64,000 bases of DNA from Sclerodactyla briareus. Taxonomy: Eukaryota; Echinodermata; Holothuroidea; Dendrochirotida; Sclerodactylidae. The stretch spans positions 121,738-185,737 of the forward strand of contig JAODTK010003087.1 of the NCBI GenBank assembly GCA_026419785.1. The letters are read 5' to 3'. A model generated the notes under the pieces. The model saw nothing but the letters and a program-made list of their open reading frames with translations, was not told where the DNA came from and searched no databases. Positions 1-12,000 of this stretch are shown here, in pieces. Position numbers and translations under genes: made by a program. Position 1 is the first letter of the stretch, and each line of letters starts with the position of its first letter.

Positions 1-85
1 TCCAGCAGAGAAATATTAGTTATGTGAAAGAATAGTTTCGTTTTATCGTTTTTTTTTTTCATTCCAACAATCGAATGCAAACGAA

Positions 86-93
86 TATAAAAG
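86..93 (+). promoter_or_regulatory. TATA-box-like TATAAAAG
   Basis: A perfect TATAAAAG lies about 1.2 kb upstream of the signal-peptide exon. It could drive a 5' untranslated exon spliced to the acceptor-like TTTCCAG near 1176, but no clear exon or initiator was seen between them. Between here and 1310 I see no other supportable feature. Such a motif occurs often by chance in AT-rich DNA, so this is a weak suggestion. Confidence 0.18.
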
Positions 94-1310
94 AAATCTG
101 ATCCCTCTCGGCAGATCCAGGTGGTAACCGAGGCATATCGGGTTCGCAGGCAAGCCCAAGTCGCATTATTATCAATATTAGTCTTATTGATCAGAAAAAA
201 TACCATCTGGCATCTCACACTAGTTTTTAGAGAACAATTAAACAGACAGCTTTACGAAACTCGATCCCTTCGACTCGTTCCGGAATGTCCTATTTTTTCT
301 CAGGTTGGTTGTGGGCAAACCGAACCCTCAGGTACTAGTGAAGTATACAAGAAATTAGGTTCACGGTTTTGAAAACTGGTTAGGGGGTGGGGTAGAACTG
401 TAGAATGGTGAGCACCTATATATGGCAAATACTTCGAACATTAATGGAACGGATGAGTAAATTAATGGGGGAATTGTACTAAGAACGGATGAACACAGAA
501 ACGCCCTTGGAACATTTTATGCGCAGCAGTTTACAGTTGTTTGTAGAAATGAGTGAATGCTTCAAGTTTTCCGTGATAGAAGTACTCAGCGAACTTCAAA
601 ACAAACAGATCGGGATAAATTACATGTTGCTATCGTTTTATGAAAGTGACAAAATTGCCAAACTTATGCGTAGTTGCAACATGAGTGCATGAGATAGCTC
701 CTCGACCCCTATTGGTTGATGTGAAGACCACCAAATGCAAGGAGCCGCCGTCGAACCCGCATCCTTATATCCTCCCTGTATTCCACATGCGTCAGCTCGA
801 TACTGCATGTAGTTCACAGGAAACACCAGTTGCAACATATGATGAGACATATAAAGGTATTATCAACCTACCACATATGATGGACACTGTTTTAGTGGAG
901 CTCATATGACAATAGTTCCCAGGTATATATGTTATGTCTCGACTATGGTGAATAGGGTGCGAATCATGGTAATTAAATACAGGCCCGGGATTCTCACAGT
1001 AAGAGGAAGTTACAAAAGTTGTCGGAAAGTCGACTTAAAAAACCAATAGGGGCCTATATGAACAAGTCAATCCCCTTGTTTGTATTCCGGTGAGGTAGAA
1101 ACCAGCTGCTCGCAGTGAACCAATCACATTCATGAGTCGATTTTGATTTCTATTCCGAGGAACACATCTATTTCCAGGTGACGCGCCCAGCATACGTCAC
1201 AAATTGCGATTCATGGTGTTTTTACAAATATGGTGACAGCGCTCGGGTACTTCACATTGCTGCACGACCCTTCAACGAAGAGATACCGCATCGGCTAGAA
1301 GATATCCAAA

Positions 1311-1362
1311 ATGTTCGAGATGAAGGCGCCGCTGGTATTCCTCCTTGCATTCGCTGGAACAG
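1311..1362 (+). CDS. SUEL lectin gene, exon 1: signal peptide
   Basis: This is probably the first coding exon of the secreted lectin. It reads MFEMKAPLVFLLAFAGT and then one base of the next codon, followed by the donor AG|GTAAAG. The peptide has a short charged start (E, K) and a hydrophobic core (APLVFLLAFAG), as expected for a signal peptide directing the product to the secretory pathway. The exon ends in phase 1, and the next supported exon (5450) begins in phase 1, so signal peptide, linker and lectin domain join in frame. ATG 1311 is the obvious start; an internal ATG at codon 4 is an alternative. A TTTCCAG acceptor near 1176 may mark the upstream edge of this exon (5' UTR). That this exon belongs to the same gene is inferred from phase, orientation and order. 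Confidence 0.62.
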
Positions 1363-4300
1363 GTAAAGTGAAAATTAGTCTACAAATTTTTTCCGTGCTC
1401 GGCAATTCCTTGCTTTCCATATTCGTCTGTGAGCGATTTGAAAACAGTTTAATTGGGTTTATTTTTCACATTCGCGCGTTTATCGTGGAAGGCGAAAGCG
1501 AGATATCTGATACAAAATCAATTCGAACGTTTCTTCTCTCTATCCGTAACAAGCTAATTGGGACAGAGGTATGCATTTGGTTGTGCAAAAAAACATGTGC
1601 AAAAGATATTAAAATTCATCAATTGTTTCGTAAATACTTCAATACTTTCTTCTATCGATGTACGGCCACAGTTGGCTGTGGGTTAGAACACGCCCACTGA
1701 ATTAATACGGTCCCACTGCTCCCCCCCCCCCTCCAAATAGGAAACCCCATTTTACTACAGCACAAAACTAGGAACTGAAGGAATTTGGAATGGAAAAATC
1801 GTTAGTTCGAAATTAACTCATCAAGGCAAATTGCTTTTAAGATTGCTTTGGAAATTACTATATGTTTTAAATACCCTCTTTCCTCAATGCCAGAATAAAA
1901 ACAATTTGCCATATTCCGTGACTTAAGAACCTCCTCACAGTCTACAGTTAATGAGAATTCAGGGGTGTCAAGGTCTTAGGGGACACTGGCAGTTTGACGT
2001 TCCACGAACAGCGGGCAAAGCAATCCTTCGAAACCTCTCTGACGTATAGCTTCACTGTTGGTCCCCCATACTTTTAATAATCACATAGTAAACTGTTAAG
2101 ACACGGGATGAGTTGGTTTAAGTTCCGAAGAATGTTGACAGTTTAATTAGGCCGTAATGATAGAGCTCTGTGGAGCTCGTTTATACCCCCCCCCCCCCCC
2201 CGAATTGGTCTGAGGTGAGCATGCGTATTTGCAACTGTGAACGGGCTTACCGTGTTTTACAAAGCGTTGAGTACCAAACGGCACGCGTGGCTGCTTTACA
2301 ACCCCAAATCGGTATCACAGGGAATGCCATGTCAGTTGGCACTGGGCAGGAGAAAAAAGTCATAGCGCTGGGAAGGTAGAAAAGGTAGAAATTGTCGCTA
2401 CCTGTCGCTAATGAAATGTAGTGACGACTGTGCAAAAGTCGGTTTTGAGAAATCGCGATTTAAAGATTTTAGGATTTGAAATTGTCGGTCCTCGAATGTG
2501 AAGCATGGTATTTTCTCATATGTGGGGTCAAGCGTAAGAAACAGTTATCTTTCGCTGCTAACGCGCTTTTATCGATGAAACGGACATTTTTGATATTATA
2601 TTATGCTTAAAACTTCGCCACTACGGAAAGAAAAACCAATCGAGTCTACAGATTCGTCACACATTCGTCACTACGCGAATGGCAGATATGGGCATGTATG
2701 ACAGATTCGTCATCACGTGCGGAACACGTTTATAAATATCCGTGCCATTTGACTTGACACAGCCATTTGACGAATCTTACATTTCGTCCACTACGCGGAA
2801 TGGAATTTCCACAAAAACACCGAAAAGGGGAATCGTCAAATAACGATTAGGAATTATGTCAAAACCTTCAGCTTTTGGACTTCAGGACCCACGCCATTAG
2901 ATTCTACACCAAAAAAAATAGGCAGAATATCTATCTAGCTAAAAATCGGCAAGAATGCAGATTCGTCAGTACGCGAAACAGGGGACGACATGATAATAAA
3001 AATGAATTATATTAGTCACTGGGGTACGATTTTCAGTTTGGACTGCACTGTATCGCAGGAAACTTTTTTTGGCCACTAATGCGGATTATAAGTTCCTTTG
3101 GATCAATCCTAAGGGTGACTTGTTTCGCCTGTTTTTTTTGTTTTTTTTGTTTTTATCATAAAAGGGCTTTTATGCCAGAAGGGGAGGTTGGTTCCAATGC
3201 CACCCCATGTTTTCCGAATATGCAAATTCTGCTGTGAAACAAGTTCAGTTTTTTCAGAAATTGAAATGGCCGCCAGGTTGGGTCGGATTTGCGACCCAAC
3301 GGAAGTTGTTCCTCAAAATGATCGCCATTCTTCAAAACGCGCGAATAACCGAAAAAACTCGCAAAGAAAAATCCAAAATGGTTCGCAGTCAGAGCAGTCG
3401 GGCGCGCCCACTGTTAACCTGTTCAAAATTTTCATTACGCGATCATGTGTGCAAAGTTTAAAGAAAAACATTGTCAAATCTGCAGAAAAATAAATTCGCA
3501 AAAATTCAAAATGGCTGCCGGGTGGTTTCCGGATGTGCGAAACAAATTTGTCTTCAAAGGATGGCCATGCTTCAAAACGCGCTAACAAATCAGCAAAAAA
3601 ACTCAGTTTCGCCAAAATCCAAGATGGCCGCCGTCGGAGCGTTCGGGCGACGCCCACTTTCTGACCAATTCAAGATTGCATTAGACGATCACGTGTGCAA
3701 AGTTTCATATGGATCCGATAAGGCACAAGGGAGTTATTGCACATAAATACTATCAATTCATTTTCGTTGAAAATCCAAGTGGCCGCCGCCAGAGTGGTTG
3801 CAGCGACCCACATTCGCCTCACGAGATTAGTAAGGGCGAACATGTGTGCGAGGTTTCGTGTCAATCGGACATTGCGTTAGAGAATTATTGCGTTTACGGC
3901 GGAGACGACGCTGCCAAAACCATAATATCCCTGAAGTTGGCATATAATTATCACTCACACGCAAACTCATCAGCGCCGGCACACATGAACGGAATCACGA
4001 TAGAAAAGCGGATCCGTGGAGCGCTAACTGTCTGATAAACTCCTCGTAGAAACTTAAACGATAAAATTGTTGACCAACCAGGAGAATGTTTAAACTCGAC
4101 GTTAAAGCCTATTCATAGAGGAAAAATCAGTAGGGAAAAAAGATTACCCCCTAGGGTAGACGACCCGACTCGTCAGCCTAATCCTTATATATAAAACAAT
4201 TGTTCAGGGAAAAAAGATTATTCCCTGGGGCCAGCGGCCTTTATCGATGGCCCATGAGCCTTCTATGCCTCCACATTTTAGATCTCATTTCGCCACTTTT

Positions 4301-5449
4301 CTCCACTCTTGCCGTACCTGACTCTCAGAAAAAACAACGGAAACATTTCAACTCTGCTGAGCCATGGACTTCGCTATTAGAGAGAAGAGAGTCATTAGAG
4401 CGAAGTATTTTTGCGTGTGCCTCAGCACATCTACCACGGGATAGCCAGTTTGGCAATGCTTTCAGTGACATTTCGCCTGAAACATAATGATTTCCTTGCG
4501 TTTGCCATTGTGTCCTTCCAACAGGCTGACAGGAAAAAGACTCAAAGACGGGTACAAGTGACGCTATCTTCCATTGGCGCGTGCAACAGGTAGTATTATG
4601 CGGGCCCATATTCTATGAGATTGTCCCAAAAAATAGTAATGACCGTATATATGGATTGGTTATATTTTCAATTCTATGACAGGGGAAAACTTAATGTTCA
4701 ACGACACTTGTTTCTTCATGGTATTTACAATCACTGAGATTTCAAAGAGTGTGCTCCGAAGAATTTGGTTATTTTTCTTTATAACTGTGTCTTATCGGGA
4801 AGAAGATATTTGTCTTTTTCGAGTCACAGATTCAAAGCTGTTCAGGTATCAAGTTTAGCGTCGGTAAAATAAATGTCGAGTGGATCTGATTTCCATCGCT
4901 ATCGCCCCAAGACATGCAAATGAAAATAGTTTACCAGAACGTGATGAGCAGCGCTTCCCATTAAACATTGAATCACTATTGTTTAAGATACACATGCAGG
5001 CTGTTTGCTAAATGTGAGGTTTTTGCTGATCAACCATTATTAGATTATTAAAACAGCATTATTAAATTTAAAAAAATGTTTTGTGTCTCTGTCATTCCGA
5101 ATGGAAGCTTTATTCATGTAAAAACACCCCTTTCAGAGGCCATCAATAAAACTAGTGTGTGGGGGTCAAAACGCCGATCCGCGAGCGTCTAGGGAAGAAG
5201 TGCAACCCCCTTAACCCTCCTTGTAAAGAAAAACTTTATCCCCCCCCCCCCATCTGAAAACTATTTGTCGACAGATCCATAATAGTCCACCATGGACATG
5301 TTTAATATATATTATTTGCACTCGGTCTCAGATTAATCGCGAATGTCTCCCTATTGAAGCTATTGATTTCTTTTGTAGGCCTAAAAAGTTGTCGTATATG
5401 TAACTCCCTAGATAATCCTCATCTTCACAATCCTTTTCGTCTCCCGTAG
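1363..5449 (+). other. Intron 1 of lectin gene (repeat-rich)
   Basis: Inferred first intron. It contains C-runs near 1721 and 2188, a cluster of a short motif around AGATTCGTCA (2640-2990), a degenerate tandem repeat with AAAATGGCCGCC (3200-3960), and the left edge of the large tandem duplication (about 4848). A possible exon at 4533-4590 (acceptor CCAACAG, donor CAACAG|GTAGTA) has one open frame, but its phase does not fit its neighbours. Confidence 0.5.
3200..3960 (+). repeat. Degenerate tandem repeat, AAAATGGCCGCC family
   Basis: The phrase around AAAATGGCCGCC recurs near 3265, 3377, 3508, 3621 and 3771. It is accompanied by GCGCCCAC, a GATCACGTGTGCAAAGTTT-like phrase (3443, 3689, 3838) and CTTCAAAACGCGC (3332, 3570). 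Spacing is irregular (about 110-150 bp), so this looks like a decayed tandem array of a dispersed element. The open frames across it are repeat translation, not genes. Confidence 0.7.
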
Positions 5450-5488
5450 TTGCTGGACTCAGCCAATTGCCACCAGAACTAAGAACAG
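5450..5488 (+). CDS. Lectin linker exon L1, copy 1
   Basis: A 39-nt exon between TCTCCCGTAG and GTATGT, phase 1 at both ends. It encodes VAGLSQLPPELRT, completed by the flanking split codons. It joins the signal peptide to the first SUEL domain in frame. It is Pro/Leu-rich without cysteine, so it is probably a spacer just after signal cleavage. The paralogue at 14045 has the same borders but is two bases shorter. Confidence 0.68.
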
Positions 5489-6267
5489 GTATGTTGGAAC
5501 CATGGATTGCACAGTGCCTGATATGGTCTGTGTGTTAAGACTGGAAATTGATCAACATGTGTCATTAATTGAATCTCTGGTCGGTGATTTACTATAGGAC
5601 CATGCCGAATGGCGTGCGGCCAATACAACAATTGTTCCGGGCTACCCATTGATCATGGAGTTCTCTGAAACTGTGTGGGTCAGTAGATAATTCGCCAACA
5701 AACGAATCCAGAAGGATGCCCTCGGATTTACGCATAGAGTACAACTATCACCGTTTTGTTCGGGAGATATGATGCCTTTCTTCCATGAATAGCAATTTGT
5801 AAATAACTATTGTATTAGTGACTTCCAAGAAACCAGAAGGAGATGAAAGAAATAATCTGTTGGGAGACACATTGGAAGGCATTTTATATTTGATATTCTT
5901 GCTATTTAAGAATTCCCAGAAAATGGGCTTTTTGCGTGCTCACATGCTTGGCATTTTCATAATGAAGGAAAGGTTTGTCGCTTCTCTGAAATCATCATTC
6001 AAATGGATATATTCTCACTTCCATATATTTTCCCCTCATTATAACTGCCTTGAATAGTGCGCGTATTTTTGCGCAAGCTGTTCATGATTTTTTGCCCATG
6101 AACTGGACTGGATTTTCATCAGCTTTCAAATTGGTTCGGACTGACTACTTCTACCTACTTCCGTGACGCATCAATCGTTGCTCAGATTGCAGGTAACACA
6201 TTGCTGACAGGATCTCATCTCGATAAAATATCCATACATTATTCAGGTCGCCTGATTGACTGTGTTG

Positions 6268-6299
6268 TTTGTCTGTCTGTCTGTATGTCTGTCTGTCTG
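6268..6299 (+). repeat. (GTCT)n microsatellite
   Basis: A short run of GTCT/GTCTGTCT units lies in the intron between linker L1 and SUEL-a1. A shorter homologous run sits at 14952-14970 in the duplicated copy. Confidence 0.85.
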
Positions 6300-6476
6300 A
6301 TATTAGCCCAATATTTAAATGTTGTTTGTCCCCCGTTTGGCTAGCAAAACATAAGATCAAGCCATACGAACAATTATGTTTACTAGTGATGAATAGTTTT
6401 TACGCGTGTTCCTGCCTGTTTTTTTTTTTTTTCATGTGCTAACCCCTTTTTTATTTCGTTTTTGTCATTTCATTAG

Positions 6477-6590
6477 AAATACAATGCGAAGGGAATGATT
6501 TAACGATTAGCTGTGATCAAGGAACGTCATTAGGATCGACAGACCTTTTGGCAGAGGGACACCACTATGTTTCCGTTCCCGGATGAGAAT
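6477..6590 (+). CDS. SUEL lectin domain 1, exon a (copy 1), frame-disrupted
   Basis: First half of a SUEL/Gal_lectin domain (the family of sea-urchin egg lectin and fish rhamnose-binding lectins). The acceptor is CATTAG and the donor GAGAAT|GTAAGT. It starts EIQCEGNDLTISCDQG, matching the family opening C-x-G-x-x-L-x-I-x-C. The following V-I-R-I-D-R segment and the equivalent of the A-x-Y-G-R box are readable only by changing frame. The exon is 114 nt, against 119 nt for intact family members here, so about five bases are missing relative to paralogues. It is either a decayed domain or assembly error. Confidence 0.75.
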
Positions 6591-6689
6591 GTAAGTATCC
6601 GGCATTGACTCTAATTATTTGATTGGAAACGTCCTAGTGTTTAACCGGTTAATTCAAATGGCACCAGAATATTACAAGGATTTCTCCCC

Positions 6690-7340
6690 CTCTCTCCAGC
6701 GTTCATGGAAATACAGGCAAATCATTGACCAGGTTAATGTTTATATCGATGTTTAATGCATTGTTTTCATCTCCAGTTATTATTATTTGTTTTGGGTGTG
6801 TAGCCGCCTCCACCGTTCCCAATGCTCCTCCGCGCCGCCGAAATTTGGGCGTTTCCTCAATAACTTTCCACGCTTTGTCCGCTTGACCTTTCAAACTTGT
6901 ACAAATGACCGCATTAATGACTTGGTTCGAAAGTGGTCGTTGCCGTAACGCTTGGGGCCGGTAATTTGCATAATTTACGGGAATTTATTTAATTGAATTT
7001 GTACGAAACTTGTGGGTAGGGAGTATAGTTTGGTCCGAAAAATGGGACTCATTTCAAGGTCATTCGATGTCAAATTTGCATAATTTATGCGATATTCCGA
7101 ACTTCAAGATTCGTCAGATTTGACCGAAACTTGGTGGATGGGACATTTTGTTTCTTACCAAGTTAAAGGTCTTTCAAGGTCACCGTGTCAATTTGTACGT
7201 CCATGGATACAACAAAACTTGGTGGATGAAGGCTATCTTGGTTCCTGCCTCACTGCGGTCTTCATGGGGTATTAGATATTATCGCTCAAGCGGGGAATTC
7301 ACGATGGTGGTTGACCCTCCTACACACATCTAGTTTAATA
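6690..7340 (+). repeat. Dispersed repeat with AAATTTGCATAATTTATGC phrases
   Basis: This intronic repeat carries GGGCGTT..CAATAACTTTCCACGC, then several phrases of the type TTTGCATAATT..GAAACTTGGTGGATG..AAGGTCA, and ends with GCGGGGAATTCACG. Related copies lie at about 15470-16090, 22700-23200 and 44000-44420, and an inverted fragment at about 41130-41200. It predates the large duplication because both copies carry it. Confidence 0.75.
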
Positions 7341-8042
7341 TGTGGCATTTTTCAGTGTTCGACCGAAATGACCCTCAAATTGGCATCGGAGTATTCACAG
7401 AAGTTCAGAATCCGGCCCCTCGCTTGCTATATTCAAGGCCTTTAACATATATTACTATAATATGGATGGGCGGTCACTTGTCCTTAAATCCGTTCAATTT
7501 TTCATTCATCAATACGGGCATGGGTCATCAATGAAGATGTGATCTCGAATATTTTCCACTGCGTGTTTTATAATGGGAATAATACCTTCATGTGAAGATG
7601 CATGGCCCGTCTTGGTGTGAGCCATGGCATTAGCGTACGCAAGATCTGTAATGGAGGGGGAGGGGGGGGGGGAGGGTGAGGTCGTAACCCAAGGACTGCC
7701 GCCCTCAATGGCCCGTCCTTCCCTTTTTGCAAAAAAAGTACAATTTATGGGCCCCTAGACACATCTGCTGCAGTATTGTCTGAATAACAGCTGCAAAACC
7801 CCGACTGAACTGCAAACCGTCATTGTTAAAACAAAATTGATCACTTGGGCTTGGGCTCTGACCACTAGACCCCCCCCCCCCCCCCCCCCTCCGCTTCCCC
7901 CGGTGCGTTAACGCCCTACTCTTGGCCGAACTATTAAACGTTCCTATTTCATTATTTTGCATTTGGTGAACATTTTATAATTGTATAAGATAATCATAAA
8001 CCACAGAAGATCGTTATTTTTAAGCCAGACGCACCCTTACAG

Positions 8043-8211
8043 TTTCCGCTCTGGCGGACAACGAAAAACTGCGAGGCTCGGTGTCTAGGGAAGGAAGTAC
8101 AGAAACGGTGTGAGGGCGCTACCGCCTTCACATCCCCGCACGAACGACGTGTTCCAGGATCCCTGAATGTTGCTTTGTGTACAAGTCTAGAATTGGAGAT
8201 AACTAATGTTG
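8043..8211 (+). CDS. SUEL lectin domain 1, exon b (copy 1), degraded
   Basis: Second half of SUEL domain 1, between CCCTTACAG and TTG|GTAAGT. It is 169 nt long, i.e. phase 0 in and 1 out, as required. It reads WRTTKNCEARCLGKEVQKRCEG at its start, with two of the usual cysteines. Beyond that the frame slips relative to the intact copy at 16481: the Cys before the TIPATND segment reads Phe, and the DPC triplet becomes D-P-stop in the paralogous frame. As assembled it has no in-frame stop in phase 0 but loses the conserved core, so it is either an error-laden read or a pseudo-domain. Confidence 0.68.
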
Positions 8212-9317
8212 GTAAGTTATCTATTATTGTTTTGTTTTTCCGTTTGAGACGGATAAGCAGAAACAGCCCCCGGGTGGGAAGGGTTTATTTGGCGAATGCA
8301 GGTGGTTGATCACGCTTATGAACTACGTGAGGAATATGCACGTAGGGCCATAACTTCTTGCCTTGGGCATTGCTAACTCTGCCTCGTTCCCGATTTCACT
8401 GTGCCTGGTCTGAGTTAAACTCACACCTTCCACATGACCTCTGACTGATATAAATATTTGTGTCAGGATGTTGATAGTCATTAACGTCCAAAGAGTGGAA
8501 TATTTGCACCCCATATCTCCGAGCTCCCGGCGGTACTTTGGCACTTCAGTTGCGTTTTTCGTATACCGAATGTGGTTTCCGATTCCACGGCCTAACCCCT
8601 TCCCCCTCTGCTCTGCAATACCCATATACTGTTTCAGCCTATCCACCCCAGTTTACTAACTTGTGTAGCGAACTCACTTTTGTGGCATAAGGTGGTTCGT
8701 CATCCCGGGTGTACACCATGTTATTTTGGTGGACGGCAGAATTGGTTGGTCTCCATGTAATAAGATACCGTGTCATCAGACGTGGGCTGCTTGGGTGCTG
8801 CTATAGTAGATACGTGTGCCCTTGGTGCGACAGTATTATTCTGTATAGTAATACATTCTAACTTATCTAGCATATTGCGCTCAAACGAGGTTATCTCGGG
8901 TACGTGAGGGGATGCATTTTCCCAGTTCATGTCAAACGTTTTGACATTGATGTTTTCGATTGCATTTATAGTAAATGCTTGCTGGATTGTTACATTATAG
9001 GACGCACTTTACCCTCCTTCTAATATTCAGCGATTGATAGTACCTGTTAGATCGTTTGATTAATCACCCTGGCCACCCACATGAACCAAGATAACTCCAG
9101 CAGCGGAGTGCCCTGTGTTGAACTGTTGAAAAAAAAAATACATCTTGTGATCCTGATCACTATCGAGGAAAAGGTGGTACGTGTACCCACCTGCATAAAT
9201 CCTGATAACTAACCAGTAGGAGGATGTTAGGTGCTGTATTGGTACAATAATACACCCACCTATCTATAACCTGGACATTATACGATGAATTGGTGGTGAA
9301 TTGGTGATGAACTGGGG

Positions 9318-9470
9318 TGCGTGGTAGCCTAATTGATTACGGCGTCGAGCTTATAACCCAGCGGTTGTGGGTCCGTAGTACCCTTGAGCAAGGTGTTTTA
9401 TCCCGATAACTCCTCCCCAACCAGGTGCCAATTGGGTACCTGTGAGTGCACTTTTGTCAAAGCGTACCCA
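9318..9470 (+). mobile_element. tRNA-derived SINE (diverged)
   Basis: It has a tRNA-like head with a B-box-like phrase around GCGGTTGTGGGTCC. The body follows: CTTGAGCAAGGTGTTTTATCCC, then CCAGGTGCCAATTGGGTACC. That body is a familiar motif of tRNA-derived SINEs in marine deuterostomes and molluscs. It lies within a stretch specific to copy 1 (about 8860-10140), so it was probably inserted after the duplication. The A-rich DNA at 9830-10000 may be a second SINE fragment (GCGCTTTACAT phrase). Confidence 0.55.
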
Positions 9471-10174
9471 GTGTGTAGCAGTACAAGGAACGTTCGTGTG
9501 GACCAACGGTTTGTTCCATTGACCGGGGTAACATTTGTTAAGCGCACCGATAGAACCCAGCGTAAATTAAGTATTAATGTATAAATCCCAAATATTATGA
9601 CCAAAAATACACTCTACCCATATCAATCCTGACAACAACAGAAAAATATTACGTATAGATTGCTTCAATAATACATCCTTATATGTGAATCCTGATCATA
9701 ATCAGAGAATGAGTTGTACTTGCTGGATTGGTCAAATACGGTATTACACGCCAACTACTGCGACGTAAATCCTGAAGAGTAAACACTAGAGGGATGATAG
9801 ATGGCAGAATTATTTTATAAGCGCTTTACATCAATGAAACTTATCTCAAAGCACTTGACAACACAACACGAAGTGAGTGAAAGCAGTTTACAAACTTAAG
9901 ACAAACCTAAAATACAATCGACAATATAAAAAAACATCGGTGAGAAGATAATAAAGGGGGAAATAAAAATAAAATAAAAAAGGATCACGCTAGAATGCTA
10001 AATAACGGATGATAAAGTTCCAAGAAATCATGAAGGAAAAAGACCACAGTGGGATAATATATACCACCTTTGTAGGTCCAGAGCCCCATGTCAAAAGTGT
10101 TCGTTGGTTGGTCAAAATACACACCACCCACGCCGTGCCTTCCTCAATGAATATCCCTGATAACTTTCTTTCCT

Positions 10175-10203
10175 TCCGTTGCGTGTCAGTCTCCAGCCAC
10201 CGC
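10175..10203 (+). pseudogene. Relic of linker exon L2, copy 1
   Basis: This aligns with the microexon at 17944-17968 through TCTCCAGCCAC. However, the polypyrimidine-AG acceptor is altered (CCGTTGCGTGTCAG) and the GGTATAAG donor has become GCGTAGAAG. The exon therefore looks lost in copy 1 unless these are sequence errors. Confidence 0.45.
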
Positions 10204-11593
10204 GTAGAAGAGGTAGCAGCGTTTAAACTTTAGATGGCCAGTGCAAGAAGGTAAGAGTGTTTTGCCTAATGTTTGATATCATAGTCAGTTTGTTGGACCT
10301 GGTGTGGGTGGATGGAAAATTTTCCAGAACACGATCGCAAAGTGGCACCGATCGGTTGAACTGAGGTCAATTGCGAAGTTTGACCATTTGATATTATATG
10401 GGGTTGCCGCCAGTGTTGAATGATTTCGCGATAATTGAATAATCATAGAAACTGTTGCTATGGTCACAACTGTGGTGTAAGAAAGCGAAAAATATTGGCT
10501 GTGTCCACAGCCATATACAACAAAACGTTGCATGCGGCATGTTTGCGCCGATAGCTAGTACAGGTTCTCGCACACAGGCCTGTTATTTCAGACATGACAA
10601 GGCTTCCTGTTTGTTCACCGTTAATTCGTTAGTAACACCCGATTTAGACTAGTATTACGTATATTGCGATAGGTTCCATACTACTGCCAAGTTTGATTTC
10701 TCTATTCGTTTCTTAAAAATGGAGTATAGAAATCATGAAACATCGTTATACAGAATTGGATGTGTAAGAACTTCTATTCTCGTTATTATTATATATAAAT
10801 TACCCCACCCCACTCCCTACATCATAAATCGAAGGTTTAGTAGTTTCACCTCAGGCATCGCAGCGAGAAATAAGGAGTTTATGTTACCAAACACAGAAGG
10901 GTAAACAAGGAAGTGAAAAAGCTAATTTGAGCGAATATCTCGATTTAAATGAAGTGATGAACGTAGGTGCCACACAGATGGACGGACGGACCCCCCCCCC
11001 CCCCCACACACACACACCGTACCCCAAACTCGGGCAATCCACGATAACCGCTCTGTTGTTCAGTTAGGGAGATAAACAATACGTCATGTTTTGTTATATC
11101 TGAGAGCGAGCCACGTAGGACCGATTCACGGCATCAGTCGATCTACCTTTAACCGAGAAGAAAAATGTCCCCCAACCCTCCCTCCACCCCCCGCTGGGAG
11201 GCGAGTGTACTCCTTGCGTTGATACTAGCTACGCGTACACATACCGGCACTGATCACTTCAATGTTGCTCTACTTAGAATTTGTCCCCACAGCTTCCATG
11301 CAATTTGGACTGTAACAAGACTATACGCTGCAAATGTACTCGCTTGTCTTTCACGTTCCTCTTCACATAGTTACATGCATTAGCCGGCCATTGCTTCTCC
11401 AGTTAATATAATGACTCCATGCATCGAGTTCAACAGTCTCGGCGTCGTTCAGTACATATTCTTCCTCGGCGTTGATGGTTGGTGGCGCCGAACTTGTTCG
11501 TAAGCTATAGTGCCATGGTTTTAACATATAAAAAAGCTGTAAGAAGTGAGCATTGATTTGTGAGCATTTTATTTTTCTTGTCACATCAGCAAG

Positions 11594-11712
11594 AGTATGT
11601 GCAACATCAACCCCTGAGGCTAAGTTGTGACCCTGGAAGATTGATCCGAATCCACGGTGCCGCCTATGGTAGGCACGATGCATCCTTCTGTCCTGGCGAA
11701 AATCATGAAAAC
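11594..11712 (+). CDS. SUEL lectin domain 2, exon a (copy 1)
   Basis: First half of SUEL domain 2: 119 nt, phase 1 in and 0 out, using acceptor CAGCAAG and donor GAAAAC|GTAAGT (an acceptor four bases earlier is possible in phase 0). The frame is open and carries LRLSCDPGRLIRIHGAAYGR then HDASFCPGENHE. That contains the family's L-x-C, I-R-I, A-x-YGR box and the following Cys. The first Cys (C-x-x-x-x-L-x-L-x-C) is missing: the sequence reads EYVQHQP, where an indel could hide a Cys codon. The paralogue at 19157 is equally long and intact. Confidence 0.85.
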
Positions 11713-11814
11713 GTAAGTAGTCGACACGGAATTCATTTTCAGCGACATATCCAACCGATTTACCGAATGAATTGCACAGCTGGACTTATGCACCGAATTC
11801 GACGGACCTAACAA

Positions 11815-12000
11815 TTTTTTAGCCCTACGGTGTCTTCTGATGCAATGTCTTCTCCAATGGATACAGAATATAGGCATCTAAAAGTGCATATCGTTTCAGT
11901 GGTTGAAGGAAAACTAGAGGAAGAACACGAATTTCGCGATATTACCCCATTCATGTGCATGGCAAGTGGTTTGCCGCTCCAGAGAGAGAATTCCGCGTTG
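11815..12000 (+). other. Open stretch conserved in both copies after SUEL-a2
   Basis: After the acceptor-like TTTTTTAG, an open frame begins PTVSSDAM and continues with HLKVHIVSVVEGKLEEEHEF. The counterpart at 19396-19550 keeps YLKVHVFSMIEGKLEEEHEF. Conservation of the reading is suggestive, but it does not resemble the second half of SUEL and has no clear donor. It could be an alternative exon or simply duplicated intron. Confidence 0.3.

Noticed and set aside
1311..1700. A 129-codon frame continuing past the signal peptide
   Set aside because: The part after 1362 follows a good donor (AG|GTAAAG) and loses protein-like character. Only the first 17 codons are kept as an exon.
3188..4035. Overlapping frames of 84-114 codons
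   Set aside because: They coincide with the AAAATGGCCGCC tandem repeat; the apparent protein repeats follow the DNA repeat.
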